In this document: positions 1-7,551 of the stretch, piece after piece
Position numbering within the stretch: the first letter of the stretch is position 1
How the letters are laid out: every line of letters begins with the position of its first letter
Origin: Nocardioidaceae bacterium
GTDB lineage: Bacteria > Actinomycetota > Actinomycetes > Propionibacteriales > Nocardioidaceae
Assembly (NCBI GenBank): GCA_009780515.1
Contig: WQZX01000032.1
Coordinates: 1 to 38,718 of the forward strand
DNA length: 38,718 bases
Direction: 5' to 3'
Notes under the pieces: model-generated
Told to the model about the DNA's origin: nothing
The model's database searches: none
Seen by the model: only the letters and a program-made list of their open reading frames with translations
Program-made: the position numbers and the translations under genes

Positions 1-10
1 AAGGGCATGC

Positions 11-883
11 GTGACTGAGGCGGAGGAGGTCCGCCGCTTCTGGGGCGACCTCGGCCTGCCGGGCCTGCTCGACCTGCACGTCCACTTCCTGCCGCCCCCC
101 ATCGAGCGCGCGGTGTGGCGGGAGTTCGACAACGGCGGTGAGCTGATCGGCCGCGACTGGCCGATCCTCTACCGTCAGGCCGCCTAGGAGCGGGTCGAGC
201 TGCTGCGCTCCTTCGGCGTACGCCGCTTCCCGACGCTGCCCTACGCCCACAAGCCCGGTGCCGCGGAGTTCCTCAACGCCTGGTCGCGCGAGTTCGCCGC
301 CGGTGTGCCCGAGGCGCTGTGGACGGCGACCTTCTTCCCCGAGCCCGAGGCGGCGTCGTACGTCGCCCGCCTGGTCGCCGACGGCGTCCGGGTGTTCAAG
401 GTGCACTCGCAGGTCGGCGCCTTCCACGTCGACGACCCGCTGCTGGGCGAGGTGTGGGCGACGATCGCCGACGCGGGCCTCCCGGTGGTGGCGCACGTGG
501 GCTCGGGCCCGGTCGGCACGGCCTACACCGGCCCCGAGGCGACCGCTCGGCTGCTCCGCCGCCATCCCGGCCTGCAGCTGGTGATCGCCCACCTCGGCGC
601 GCCGGAGTCGGCGGAGTTCATCGAGCTCGCGGAGACCTACGACCACGTCCACCTCGACACCTCGATGGCGCTGGCGCCGTTCTTCACCGGTGGCGACCCC
701 CTGTCCGCGGACATGGTGGCCCGTCTGGGTCGGCTCCAGGAGCGCGTCGTCTACGGCTCGGACTTCCCGACCCTGCCGTTCCGCTACGCCGACCAGCTCG
801 GCTGGCTCGCCGACCTCGGCCTGGGCGAGGACTGGCTGCGCGACGTCTGCTGGAACAACGCCCGGCGCCTCCTGGGAATCTGA
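11..883 (+). pseudogene. Amidohydrolase family gene interrupted by an in-frame TAG
   Basis: The reading frame opens with GTG at 11 and ends with TGA at 881-883, but a TAG codon sits in frame at 185-187. Protein similarity appears continuous across the stop: before it come a metal-site-like DLHVHF and the segment ending RQAA; after it come ERVELLRSFGVRRFPTLPYA, then VIAHLGAPESAEF and VVYGSDFPTLP with the expected late Asp. This matches the Amidohydro_2 type of TIM-barrel metal-dependent hydrolase; the substrate is unknown. The GTG overlaps a possible upstream stop (TGA at 16-18, frame 1), so the gene may have been the last of an operon. Restart at GTG 305 would lose the HxH metal ligands. It is either a recent nonsense mutation or a sequencing error. 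Confidence 0.75.
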
Positions 884-953
884 GGTGCGGCTCGGTGGTT
901 GACCCCCGTAGGATGGTCGTTCCGGCGTACGCCGGAGCATTGAAAATTCCAAA

Positions 954-1319
954 GGGGCTGATCGGTTTCGACTTGGGACGTTAGTTCCAGGGGAAGCGGG
1001 TCGAGAAGCCAGCGTCATCTCGTAAACGATCGCTGGAAACCAATAACTGCCAACGCTAAGCGCAGTTCCTTCGCTCTCGCCGCCTGAGCGGTGATCGAAG
1101 CGTCAGTCAGGGCATCCGTCTCCGTCCCTGAACCTGGCGTCGCCTAGGAGACTCACCTCGTCGCTGCGTCAGCGAACGACGAGGGACATCTAGCTGACTG
1201 AGCCCGTCGGGGATGTGTCCGCGCAAGCCCCGGGGCCGAGAAAAGCGACAGCACGGACTGCACCCGGAGAAGACCTGGTTCGACGCTCGAGGACGCGGGT
1301 TCGATTCCCGCCAGCTCCA
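954..1319 (+). ncRNA. ssrA: tmRNA (ssrA)
   Basis: This is transfer-messenger RNA, which with SmpB rescues stalled ribosomes and tags the unfinished protein for proteolysis. The 5' end GGGGCTG (954-960) pairs with CAGCTCC near the 3' end (1312-1318), followed by discriminator A at 1319. The D-like arm TCGGTTTCGAC and the T arm (stem GCGGG, loop TTCGATT, stem CCCGC) are typical. The tag frame runs from GCC at 1049 to TGA at 1085-1087 and encodes ANAKRSSFALAA, with the ALAA end expected of a ClpXP/ClpAP degron. CCA is not encoded. An upstream -35-like TTGACC lies at 899-904, but no convincing -10 goes with it. Length 366 nt is normal. Confidence 0.96.
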
Positions 1320-1327
1320 CTGGCACG

Positions 1328-1376
1328 ACAAGGCGGAGTCCGCCCGGCACCAGGTGCCGGGCGGACTCCGCCTTGT
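1328..1376. terminator. Long perfect hairpin between ssrA and the thioesterase gene
   Basis: Two 24-bp arms (1328-1351 and 1353-1376) are perfect inverted repeats separated by one base, and weaker complementarity continues to 1324/1383. It lies 8 nt after the tmRNA 3' end and 14 nt before the stop of the convergent thioesterase gene, so it probably ends transcription from both sides. There is no clear T run, as is usual in GC-rich actinobacteria. Confidence 0.8.
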
Positions 1377-1390
1377 GTCGTGCAGGCTGG

Positions 1391-2158
1391 CTACGGCCGG
1401 ACGGTCAGCGTCTGGGCGGTGGTCGCGAAGGGGCCTGACTCGTCGTGCGTGACGCTGCTGGTGATCCCGAGGCCGGTCGGGCCGAAGGACACGGTGGTGT
1501 CGAGGCCCAGCCAGCCGTCGACCGGCTCGCGCAGGAAGTGGGCGGTCAGGTCGATGTTCGGGAACGCCACCCGCTTCGGGTCCGCCCGCGTGGCGATGCC
1601 GTTGGTGAGGTCGAGCAGGCCGGCCACGGCGGCGAACCTGCTGACCGGCTCGTCCGCCACGAGGTCGTGCGGGGTGCGGGCCCAGGTGATCGAGCGTCCC
1701 TCGGCGAGCAGGGTCCGACGTACCTCCAGGGAGGCGATGAAGCCGCCCGGCCACAGCGTCGTCATGTCCCAGGCCGGCGTCCGGTCCGGTCCCGGAACGG
1801 GCGGCAGGCCCGAGCCGGCGAGCGCGGAGGTGTCGTTGGGCGCGATCAGCCAGAACCTCGCGGTCACCACCGACCGGCCGCCGTGCCGCGCCTCCGCCCG
1901 CACCAGCTCGATGGTCCGGCCGGGCCGTACGACGTCGACGGAGATCTCCATCTCGTCCAGCGGCACCGCCCCGAGGATGTCGTACGACGCCCGGCTGACC
2001 AGCAGCCCGTCGGAGCGCCGCTCGTCGCGGTCGAGCTCGACGGCGTGCGCGAGCAGGCCGAGGGCCGGAGCGATGTGCTGCTCCCGGAGGTTCCAGGCGC
2101 CGCCGACGTGCTCGGTCGGCACGAAGGTGCTCCCGCCGGTCCGCTTCCAGTACGCCAT
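1391..2158 (-). CDS. Thioesterase family protein (acyl-CoA thioesterase type)
   Basis: A 255-residue protein starting MAYWKRTGGSTFVPTEHVGGAWN. The spacing and wording fit the double hot-dog acyl-CoA thioesterase family (TesB/4HBT_3-like) common in actinobacteria, which hydrolyses acyl-CoA thioesters. The N-terminal half has the EHVGGAWN...GLLAHAVE segment and the second half resembles a repeated hot-dog domain ending TTAQTLTVRP. ATG at 2158 is chosen because a strong GGAGGAG lies just upstream; the open frame continues further upstream but has no similar support. No TesB catalytic triad was assigned, so the substrate is unknown. It runs convergent to ssrA and divergent from the membrane protein at 2244. 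Confidence 0.72.
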   Translation of the reverse strand: MAYWKRTGGSTFVPTEHVGGAWNLREQHIAPALGLLAHAVELDRDERRSDGLLVSRASYDILGAVPLDEMEISVDVVRPGRTIELVRAEARHGGRSVVTARFWLIAPNDTSALAGSGLPPVPGPDRTPAWDMTTLWPGGFIASLEVRRTLLAEGRSITWARTPHDLVADEPVSRFAAVAGLLDLTNGIATRADPKRVAFPNIDLTAHFLREPVDGWLGLDTTVSFGPTGLGITSSVTHDESGPFATTAQTLTVRP

Positions 2159-2243
2159 CGCGACTCCTCCCGCTCCACGCCGATCCTCGCAGCCGACCCG
2201 GGCCGGTCGGGCGACGGGGGAGCGGGTGCGGATAATCGGTATC

Positions 2244-2675
2244 GTGGATACCTGGAACGCGGTCGCGGTCGCCGCGACCTTCGTCTGGCTCGGGATGGTG
2301 CTGGCGATCTCGTTCCTCGAGGCGCCGCTGAAGTTCGGCGCACCCGGCGTGACGGTCCCGATCGGTCTCGGCATCGGCCGACGGGTCTTCCGCGCCCTCA
2401 ACGCCGTCGAGCTGGTCCTCGCCGTCGCGGTCGTCGCCTGCCTGGCCCTCGGCACGCCCGAGCGCCGCGCGGCCGTCGCGGTCGCCGTCGCGGTCGTCGT
2501 GCTCGCCGCCCAGCTGGCGCTCGTCCGGCCCGCCCTCGCGCGTCGCTCCGACGCCGTGCTCGCCGGTGTCGCGACCGAGGACGCGCCCCGCTCCCGCGCG
2601 CACCTCTGGTACGTCGGCGCCGAGCTGGTGAAAGTCGTCTCACTCCTCCTCGGGGGAGCGTTCCTGCTGGCCTGA
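2244..2675 (+). CDS. Small integral membrane protein, unknown function
   Basis: A 143-residue hydrophobic protein with about four membrane segments: WNAVAVAATFVWLGMVLAISF near the start, NAVELVLAVAVVACLAL, a very Ala/Val-rich third segment, and LVKVVSLLLGGAFLLA at the end. The soluble turn FLEAPLKFGAPG and charged RRSDAVLAG...RSRAHLWYVGAE resemble small actinobacterial DUF-type membrane proteins, but I cannot name the family. Two GTG starts are possible, 2226 and 2244. I chose 2244 because GATAAT at 2231-2236 would place transcription start at or next to that codon; 2226 has a GGGGGAG about 4 nt upstream and remains possible. Confidence 0.6.
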   Translation: MDTWNAVAVAATFVWLGMVLAISFLEAPLKFGAPGVTVPIGLGIGRRVFRALNAVELVLAVAVVACLALGTPERRAAVAVAVAVVVLAAQLALVRPALARRSDAVLAGVATEDAPRSRAHLWYVGAELVKVVSLLLGGAFLLA

Positions 2676-2718
2676 TCCGGTTGGCGCCGAGGCGGCCGGA
2701 TCGCCTAGCGTGCCGCGC

Positions 2719-3873
2719 GTGCGAAGGCTTCGGGGGTCGGTGGTCTGGCCGGCGCTGCTGGCCCTGGTGCTGGCGGCCTGGGCCCTCGCGTCCCTGCTCT
2801 CGAGCCCCGGCTCCACCTCGTCGGTGTCGCGCCGCTCGGCGGCCGAGCGCGTGCTGGCCTCGATGACCCTGCCGCAGCGGGTGGGCCAGCTGTTCATGGT
2901 CGGTACGCCGTCGGGCAGCCCGTCGCCGGCGACGCGGGCCGCGATCCGGCGGTTCCACGTGGGCAACGTCGTCCTGATGGACACGACGACCGGCGGTCGT
3001 CGTACGGTCCGCCGGACGGTGGTCGCGATGCGCCGCGAGGTCGGTGCGGCGTCGACGCACCGGGTCCGGCCGCTCGTCGCCGTCGACCAGGAGGGCGGCA
3101 ACGTCCAGCACCTGCGCGGCCCCGGCTTCTCCACCATGCCGACCGCGCTGACGCAGGGCGCCTGGCCGGTCCGCCGCCTGCAGAGGTCGGCGGCGGCCTG
3201 GGGGCGCGAGCTCCACGCCGCCGGGGTGAACGTCGACCTCGCACCCGTCTCCGACACCGTGCCCGCGAGCGTGGGCGGTGCCAACGAGCCGATCGGGCAC
3301 TGGCAGCGCGAGCTCGGGTACGCCGTGCCGCGCGTCTCGTCGCACGCGACCGCCGTCGTCCGCGGCATGCGGGAGGCCGGGGTCGCGACGAGTGCCAAGC
3401 ACTTCCCGGGCCTCGGCCGGGTGCGGGGAAACACCGACTTCTCCAGCTCGGTCGTCGACGGCACCACCCGCCGCGACGACGCCTACCTGAGGCCGTTCCG
3501 AGCCACGGTCGACGCCGGCGTACCGATGGTGATGATGTCGACCGCCTGGTACTCGCGGATCGACCGCCACAACCCCGCCTGCTTCAGCGCGAAGGTGATC
3601 CGCGGGATGCTGCGCCACGACCTCGGCTTCGACGGCGTCGTGGTCAGCGACAGCCTGGACACCCCGGCCGTCGCCCGTTGGTCACCGGCGCAGCGGGCGT
3701 TGAAGTTCCTGCGTGCGGGCGGCGACGTGATCCTGGTGTCGACCGCGGACCCCGTCCCGGCGATGTACCACGCGGTGCTCGCCGGGGCGCGGTCCGACCC
3801 GGCGCTCCGGTCACTCGTCGACCGCTCCGCGCTGCGGGTCCTGCGGGTCAAGCAGGCCGAGGGCCTGCTCTGA
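2719..3873 (+). CDS. Glycoside hydrolase family 3 protein, NagZ-like beta-N-acetylhexosaminidase
   Basis: A 384-residue protein with an N-terminal membrane anchor or signal segment (about residues 8-27, WPALLALVLAAWALASLLSS) and a GH3 N-terminal TIM-barrel domain. Visible motifs are LPQRVGQLFMVG, the substrate loop AVDQEGGNVQHLRG, the GH3/NagZ signature KHFPGLG followed by GNTDFSS, and SDSLDTPAV carrying the likely catalytic Asp. The family removes terminal N-acetylglucosamine from muropeptides or other glycans; here it would act outside the membrane. The single-domain length fits NagZ. GTG 2719 is preferred over GTG 2710 because TAGCGT (2706-2711) ends 7 nt before it, suggesting a leaderless message. 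Confidence 0.82.
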   Translation: MRRLRGSVVWPALLALVLAAWALASLLSSPGSTSSVSRRSAAERVLASMTLPQRVGQLFMVGTPSGSPSPATRAAIRRFHVGNVVLMDTTTGGRRTVRRTVVAMRREVGAASTHRVRPLVAVDQEGGNVQHLRGPGFSTMPTALTQGAWPVRRLQRSAAAWGRELHAAGVNVDLAPVSDTVPASVGGANEPIGHWQRELGYAVPRVSSHATAVVRGMREAGVATSAKHFPGLGRVRGNTDFSSSVVDGTTRRDDAYLRPFRATVDAGVPMVMMSTAWYSRIDRHNPACFSAKVIRGMLRHDLGFDGVVVSDSLDTPAVARWSPAQRALKFLRAGGDVILVSTADPVPAMYHAVLAGARSDPALRSLVDRSALRVLRVKQAEGLL

Positions 3874-3884
3874 GCCCGGGCGGG

Positions 3885-4037
3885 TCAGTGCGACTGGCCC
3901 CAGATGAAGCCGAAGACGCCCGCGGCCACGCCGATGATGATGATCAGCCAGAGCGAGATCATCGCGAGCGTGTGCATCAGGTGCTGGTAGTGGTTGTCGG
4001 AGAACCCGGCGAACTGCTCACCGTTGGCGTCGGACAT
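3885..4037 (-). CDS. Small membrane protein, 50 residues
   Basis: This short gene encodes MSDANGEQFAGFSDNHYQHL, then one membrane-spanning helix rich in Ile and Val (SLWLIIIIGVAAGVFGFIW) and ends GQSH. ATG at 4037 has a GAGGAG about 4 nt upstream, which makes it a credible gene despite its size. It converges on the nagZ-like gene (11 nt between stops) and diverges from the HIT gene, with 47 bp between starts. No family is recognised; the single helix and short tails suggest a membrane-associated accessory or regulatory peptide. Confidence 0.7.
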   Translation of the reverse strand: MSDANGEQFAGFSDNHYQHLMHTLAMISLWLIIIIGVAAGVFGFIWGQSH

Positions 4038-4084
4038 GATGCTCCTCGATCGTCGTACGTGCGGGTAAACCGTACCGTGATCTC

Positions 4085-4498
4085 ATGCCCGACTGCGCGT
4101 TCTGCTCGATCGTGGCCGGCGACCAGGCCGCCGAGATGGTGCTCGACGAGCCGGATCTCGTCGCGTTCCTCGACCGCCGGCCGGTCTTCAAGGGGCACGT
4201 CCTGCTGGTGCCGCGCCGCCACGTCGTGACCCTGCCGGACCTGCCCGACGAGCTGCGCGCCCCGTTCCTCGCCGCCGCGCAGCGCCTCGCCGCCGCCGTG
4301 GTGGACGCCCTCGGCGCCCAGGGCAGCTTCGTGGCGATCAACAACACCGTCAGCCAGTCGGTGCCCCACCTGCACCTCCACGTCGTCCCGCGCACCAAGG
4401 GCGACGGCCTCCGCGGGTTCTTCTGGCCCCGTCACAGGTACGCCGACGGCGAGGCCGCCGAGTACGCCGCGCGTCTCCGGGCCGCCCTCACCCCGTAG
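4085..4498 (+). CDS. HIT family protein
   Basis: A 137-residue histidine-triad nucleotide hydrolase or transferase. The HLHLHVVP motif is the catalytic triad, CAFC near the N-terminus is a probable zinc site, and KGHVLLVPRRHV is the conserved central strand. Family members hydrolyse dinucleoside polyphosphates or AMP-linked substrates in the cytoplasm; the exact substrate cannot be read from sequence. TACCGT at 4073-4078 lies 6 nt before ATG 4085 and there is no Shine-Dalgarno sequence, consistent with a leaderless transcript. Confidence 0.9.
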   Translation: MPDCAFCSIVAGDQAAEMVLDEPDLVAFLDRRPVFKGHVLLVPRRHVVTLPDLPDELRAPFLAAAQRLAAAVVDALGAQGSFVAINNTVSQSVPHLHLHVVPRTKGDGLRGFFWPRHRYADGEAAEYAARLRAALTP

Positions 4499-4550
4499 GC
4501 TCGCAGCGTTCGCTCAGGACTCGAGCACGAAGATCAGAGGAGTGGGAAGC

Positions 4551-5318
4551 ATGGGTCGTTTCGACCAGAAGGTCGCCGTCATCACCGGCGCCGCGCGGGG
4601 CATCGGCTTCGGCACGGCGCAGCGATTCGCCGAGGAGGGCGCATCGGTCGCGATCGTCGACCTCGACGAGGGCGCTGCCGCGGAGGCCGCCGCCAAGCTG
4701 TCCCTGGTCGACGGCGCCAAGGCGATCGGCATCGGCGCGAACGTGTCCGACGGTCCGTCGGTCGAGGCCGCGATCGACCGGGTGGTGGCCGAGCTCGGCG
4801 GCATCCACATCCTGGTCAACAACGCGGGCATCACCCGCGACAACCTGCTCTTCAAGATGACCGAGGACGACTGGGACCTCGTCATGGGCGTGCACCTCAA
4901 GGGTGCGTTCCTGATGAGCAAGGCCGCTCAGAAGCACTTCGTGGAGCAGAAGTACGGCAAGATCGTGAACCTCTCATCGATCTCCGCCTACGGCAACCGC
5001 GGTCAGGCCAACTACTCGGCCGCGAAGATGGGCGTCCAGGGCTTCACCCGCACCCTCGGCATCGAGCTCGGTCCCTTCGGCATCAACGTCAACGCGATCG
5101 CGCCCGGCTTCATCCGCACCGAGATGACCGAGGCCACCGCCGACCGCCTGAAGATGGACCACGACGAGTTCTTCAAGCTCAACGCGGACGCCAACCCGGT
5201 CAAGCGGATCGGCTACCCCGAGGACATCGCCGCCGCGATCGCGTTCCTGTGCAGCGACGAGGCGTCGTACATCACCGGCCAGACCATCAACGTGGACGGT
5301 GGCGTGACGCTGGGCTGA
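4551..5318 (+). CDS. SDR family oxidoreductase, FabG-like
   Basis: A 255-residue short-chain dehydrogenase/reductase with the complete classical motif set: TGAARGIG for the dinucleotide phosphate loop, NNAG, the catalytic SSISAYG...YSAAK (Ser, Tyr, Lys) and PGFIRTEM, ending in the substrate-region DGGVTLG. It resembles 3-oxoacyl-ACP or 3-oxoacyl-CoA reductases of fatty acid or polyhydroxyalkanoate metabolism. ATG 4551 is selected over the in-frame GTG 4542 because GAGGAG at 4537-4542 gives 8-nt spacing. The gene stands alone and is followed by a terminator, so pathway assignment is open. Confidence 0.9.
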   Translation: MGRFDQKVAVITGAARGIGFGTAQRFAEEGASVAIVDLDEGAAAEAAAKLSLVDGAKAIGIGANVSDGPSVEAAIDRVVAELGGIHILVNNAGITRDNLLFKMTEDDWDLVMGVHLKGAFLMSKAAQKHFVEQKYGKIVNLSSISAYGNRGQANYSAAKMGVQGFTRTLGIELGPFGINVNAIAPGFIRTEMTEATADRLKMDHDEFFKLNADANPVKRIGYPEDIAAAIAFLCSDEASYITGQTINVDGGVTLG

Positions 5319-5343
5319 CCCAGGTACCTTCGTTTCGCCCGAC

Positions 5344-5373
5344 ACGCCCGCGCTGCTGCGCGGGCGTCGTCTT
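5344..5373 (+). terminator. Rho-independent-like terminator after the SDR gene
   Basis: ACGCCCGCG (5344-5352) pairs with CGCGGGCGT (5359-5367) around the loop CTGCTG, followed by CGTCTTT. It lies 25 nt after the SDR stop codon. Confidence 0.8.
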
Positions 5374-5433
5374 TGCAAAGCCCACACTGGATCGTCGACT
5401 TCCCTCGGCCGTCCAAGATCGATCGGAGCATCC

Positions 5434-6471
5434 GTGCACATCCGCACCCGCTACGCCCTCCCCGCCGCGGCAGCCGCGCTCAGCCTGCTGGTCACCGCCT
5501 GCGGCTCGAAGAGTGCCGACACCGCGACCAGCAGCCCCGGCAGCCCGTCCGCCTCCGCCGCGGCGCCGAGCACCAACCCGCTCACCGGCCTCACGATGGC
5601 CGACGCGGAGCAGCCGCACCCGGTCTACCTCGTGAAGGTCCCGGACACCCCGCCGTCGACCTGGGGCGGCGGCGCCGCCGGCCAGGTCGGCCTCGGCAAG
5701 GCCGATCTGATCACCGAGGAGCTCGTCGAGGGCGGCCTGTGCCGCCTGGCGGCGCTCTACTACGACAAGCTGCCCAAGGAGGTCGGCCCGGTCCGCTCCG
5801 CGCGCCTGACCGACGTCGGCGTGGCCAAGCCGCTGAACGCCACCATCGTCACCTCCGGCATGGCGCCGGTGACCTTCAACGGCATGAAGAAGGCCGGGGT
5901 GACGTTCCTGAACATGAACAACCCCAACATCGTGCGCGTCACCGACCTCGGCAACCAGCCGTACGACGTCGCGGCCAACCTCCGCCGGATCGGTGCCGAG
6001 GCCAAGAAGCCGGCCTCGCGACCCCACGACTACCTGCCCTTCGGCACCAAGGCCCTGGCCAAGGGCAAGCCCGCGAAGTCCGTCACCACGTCGGTCGGTC
6101 ACGCCGCGTGCACCGACCGCTGGTCCTACACCGGTCAGCACTACGTGATGAGCAACAGCTTCATGGCCAAGGGTGACGACTTCACCCCGGACACGATCAT
6201 CGCGGCGACGATCACGACCTCCAGCGCGCCGTACCGCGACCCGGCCGGCAACCCGGTCCCGGTCTCGCACTTCGTCGGCACCGGCAAGGCGCTGATCTTC
6301 CACGGCGGTCAGATGGTGAAGGCCACCTGGGTCAAGCCCAGCGAGGACTCGACGGTGAAGTTCAAGGACGCCGCCGGCAAGCCGCTGAAGATCCCGGCCG
6401 GCCGCACCTGGCTCGACCTCGTTCCCGGCAAGGGCACGTTCCCGGCCGGGTCGGTCTCCTGGGGCAAGTAG
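5434..6471 (+). CDS. DUF3048 domain lipoprotein (YerB-like)
   Basis: A 345-residue secreted lipoprotein. The signal peptide MHIRTRYALPAAAAALSLLVTAC carries a lipobox LVTAC with the lipidated Cys at residue 23, followed by a Ser/Ala-rich linker. The rest matches DUF3048: NPLTGL, ADLITEELVEGGLCRLAALY, VGPVRSARLTDVGV, and a later domain with WSYTGQHYVMSN. The function of DUF3048 proteins is not established; they are cell-surface proteins. GTG 5434 is supported by GGAG about 7 nt upstream. It converges on the TetR gene with a shared hairpin between them. Confidence 0.87.
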   Translation: MHIRTRYALPAAAAALSLLVTACGSKSADTATSSPGSPSASAAAPSTNPLTGLTMADAEQPHPVYLVKVPDTPPSTWGGGAAGQVGLGKADLITEELVEGGLCRLAALYYDKLPKEVGPVRSARLTDVGVAKPLNATIVTSGMAPVTFNGMKKAGVTFLNMNNPNIVRVTDLGNQPYDVAANLRRIGAEAKKPASRPHDYLPFGTKALAKGKPAKSVTTSVGHAACTDRWSYTGQHYVMSNSFMAKGDDFTPDTIIAATITTSSAPYRDPAGNPVPVSHFVGTGKALIFHGGQMVKATWVKPSEDSTVKFKDAAGKPLKIPAGRTWLDLVPGKGTFPAGSVSWGK

Positions 6472-6492
6472 CCCCGGGCTCGGCTTCCCGAG

Positions 6493-6523
6493 GGGCCCGC
6501 GGAGGTCAGTCCTCCGTGGGCCC
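6493..6523. terminator. Bidirectional hairpin between the DUF3048 and TetR genes
   Basis: A 13-bp stem, 6493-6505 with 6511-6523, has one G-T wobble and the loop TCAGT. The loop contains the TetR stop codon (TCA at 6506-6508), so the hairpin overlaps the 3' end of that gene. Confidence 0.75.
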
Positions 6524-7306
6524 TTCGTCGTCCTCGGCCTCGTCGCCTCGCCGCGTGGTCACACCGAGCGGCAGCTCCACGCCCGCCTCGACCATCATCT
6601 GCACGCCGGTCAGCAGGAACCCGATCGCGGTCTGGACCCGCGACGCGGCGGCCTCGGGGTCGTCGGCCGTCGCGACCGACTCGCCGGCCGACGACATGGC
6701 GCCGAAGAAGATCCGCGCGAATGTCTGCAGCATCTCGTCGTCGAGGTCCCACGACCCCGCCTCGAGGGTGGCGCGCACGATGTCGACGACGTTCGCGAAG
6801 GTCGAGCGCTCCTCCTGCTCGCGGAAGCGCTCGTAGCCCAGGACCGACGGGCCGTCCTGGATGACGATCCGGCGGTAGCGGGCCTCCTGCACGACCACGA
6901 GGAACGCGCCCAGGCCGCTCTCGGCCTTGCGCCACGGGTCGCGCGCGCTGCGCAGCGCCTTCTGGATCTGCTTGGAGGCGTCGGCCTCGACGCGCTCGAA
7001 GACGGCCTCGAAGAGGTCCTGCTTGCCGGAGAAGTGGTGGTAGAGCGCGCCCTTGGTCACCCGCGCGGCCGACACGATCGCCTCGAGGCTGGTCGCGGCG
7101 TACCCGTGCTCGGTGAAGAGGGCCTCGGAGATCTCGATCAGCGCCCGCTTCGTCGACGCCGTGTACGACGCCCGCCGGGTCGCGCCGGCGACGACGTCGG
7201 GGACCTTCGGGACGCTGGGCTTGGGGACCTTGGGTACGAGCTTGGACACCGATCCCTTCGCCTTCGCCACCGAGTCAGCATAGGACGACCGCGTGTCGTG
7301 GATCAC
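6506..7306 (-). CDS. TetR family transcriptional regulator
   Basis: A 266-residue repressor-type protein. The TetR_N helix-turn-helix starts near residue 53 (TKRALIEISEALFTEHGYAATSLEAI, then VTKGALYHHFSGKQDLFEAV). The C-terminal ligand domain is variable and gives no ligand. Unusually, about 50 residues precede the DNA-binding domain, including a basic Pro-rich tract (KLVPKVPKPSVPKVPDV). The GTG at 7306 is the start of the open frame; GTG at about residue 20 is an alternative. It is divergent from the gene at 7552, and the space between holds palindromes likely to be its operators. Confidence 0.85.
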   Translation of the reverse strand: MIHDTRSSYADSVAKAKGSVSKLVPKVPKPSVPKVPDVVAGATRRASYTASTKRALIEISEALFTEHGYAATSLEAIVSAARVTKGALYHHFSGKQDLFEAVFERVEADASKQIQKALRSARDPWRKAESGLGAFLVVVQEARYRRIVIQDGPSVLGYERFREQEERSTFANVVDIVRATLEAGSWDLDDEMLQTFARIFFGAMSSAGESVATADDPEAAASRVQTAIGFLLTGVQMMVEAGVELPLGVTTRRGDEAEDDEGPTED

Positions 7307-7401
7307 TCTCGCCCCTTCCGTGCTCGCTGCGCCGGCCGGCCTCCGCCTGGCCGGCGGGCTCTGCTGTGACGCCCGCCCGTGACGGTCGTCGCGTGGGCGG
7401 G

Positions 7402-7418
7402 ATCACCGTCCCGGTGAT
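7402..7418. promoter_or_regulatory. Palindrome in the TetR/hypothetical divergent promoter region
   Basis: ATCACCG TCC CGGTGAT is a perfect dyad with 7-bp arms. It shares the ACCG...CGGT core of the two repeated sites at 7425 and 7456 but with a wider centre, so it may be a weaker or separate operator. Confidence 0.45.
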
Positions 7419-7424
7419 GGTTCC

Positions 7425-7469
7425 GTACCGACGGTATGGCCCATACTCGAAGTACGTACCGACGGTATG
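7425..7469. promoter_or_regulatory. Two identical palindromic sites, putative TetR operators
   Basis: GTACCGACGGTATG occurs twice, at 7425-7438 and 7456-7469. Its core TACCGACGGTA is a perfect dyad about a central A. The copies are 31 bp apart, three helical turns, so bound proteins would face the same side. They lie between the divergent TetR (start 7306) and unknown (start 7552) genes, the usual place for an autoregulatory TetR operator. Confidence 0.65.
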
Positions 7470-7551
7470 CCAGATGCCAACAGTATCCGGACCAACCGGG
7501 CCCCGATACCGCATCCGTCCTGCCGCAGACGACAAGACAGGAGTGCTGACC

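Noticed and set aside
305..883. A shorter amidohydrolase gene starting at GTG 305
   Set aside because: It has no ribosome site and would lack the N-terminal metal ligands, while protein similarity continues upstream past the amber codon.
1107..2603. Long minus-strand open frame over ssrA and the thioesterase
   Set aside because: Its translation is Arg/Gly/Asp-rich low-complexity sequence typical of the wrong frame of GC-rich DNA, and it crosses the tmRNA gene.
7303..7551. Additional small coding genes in the TetR intergenic region
   Set aside because: The open frames here are short, cross the palindromic operators and have no ribosome sites.
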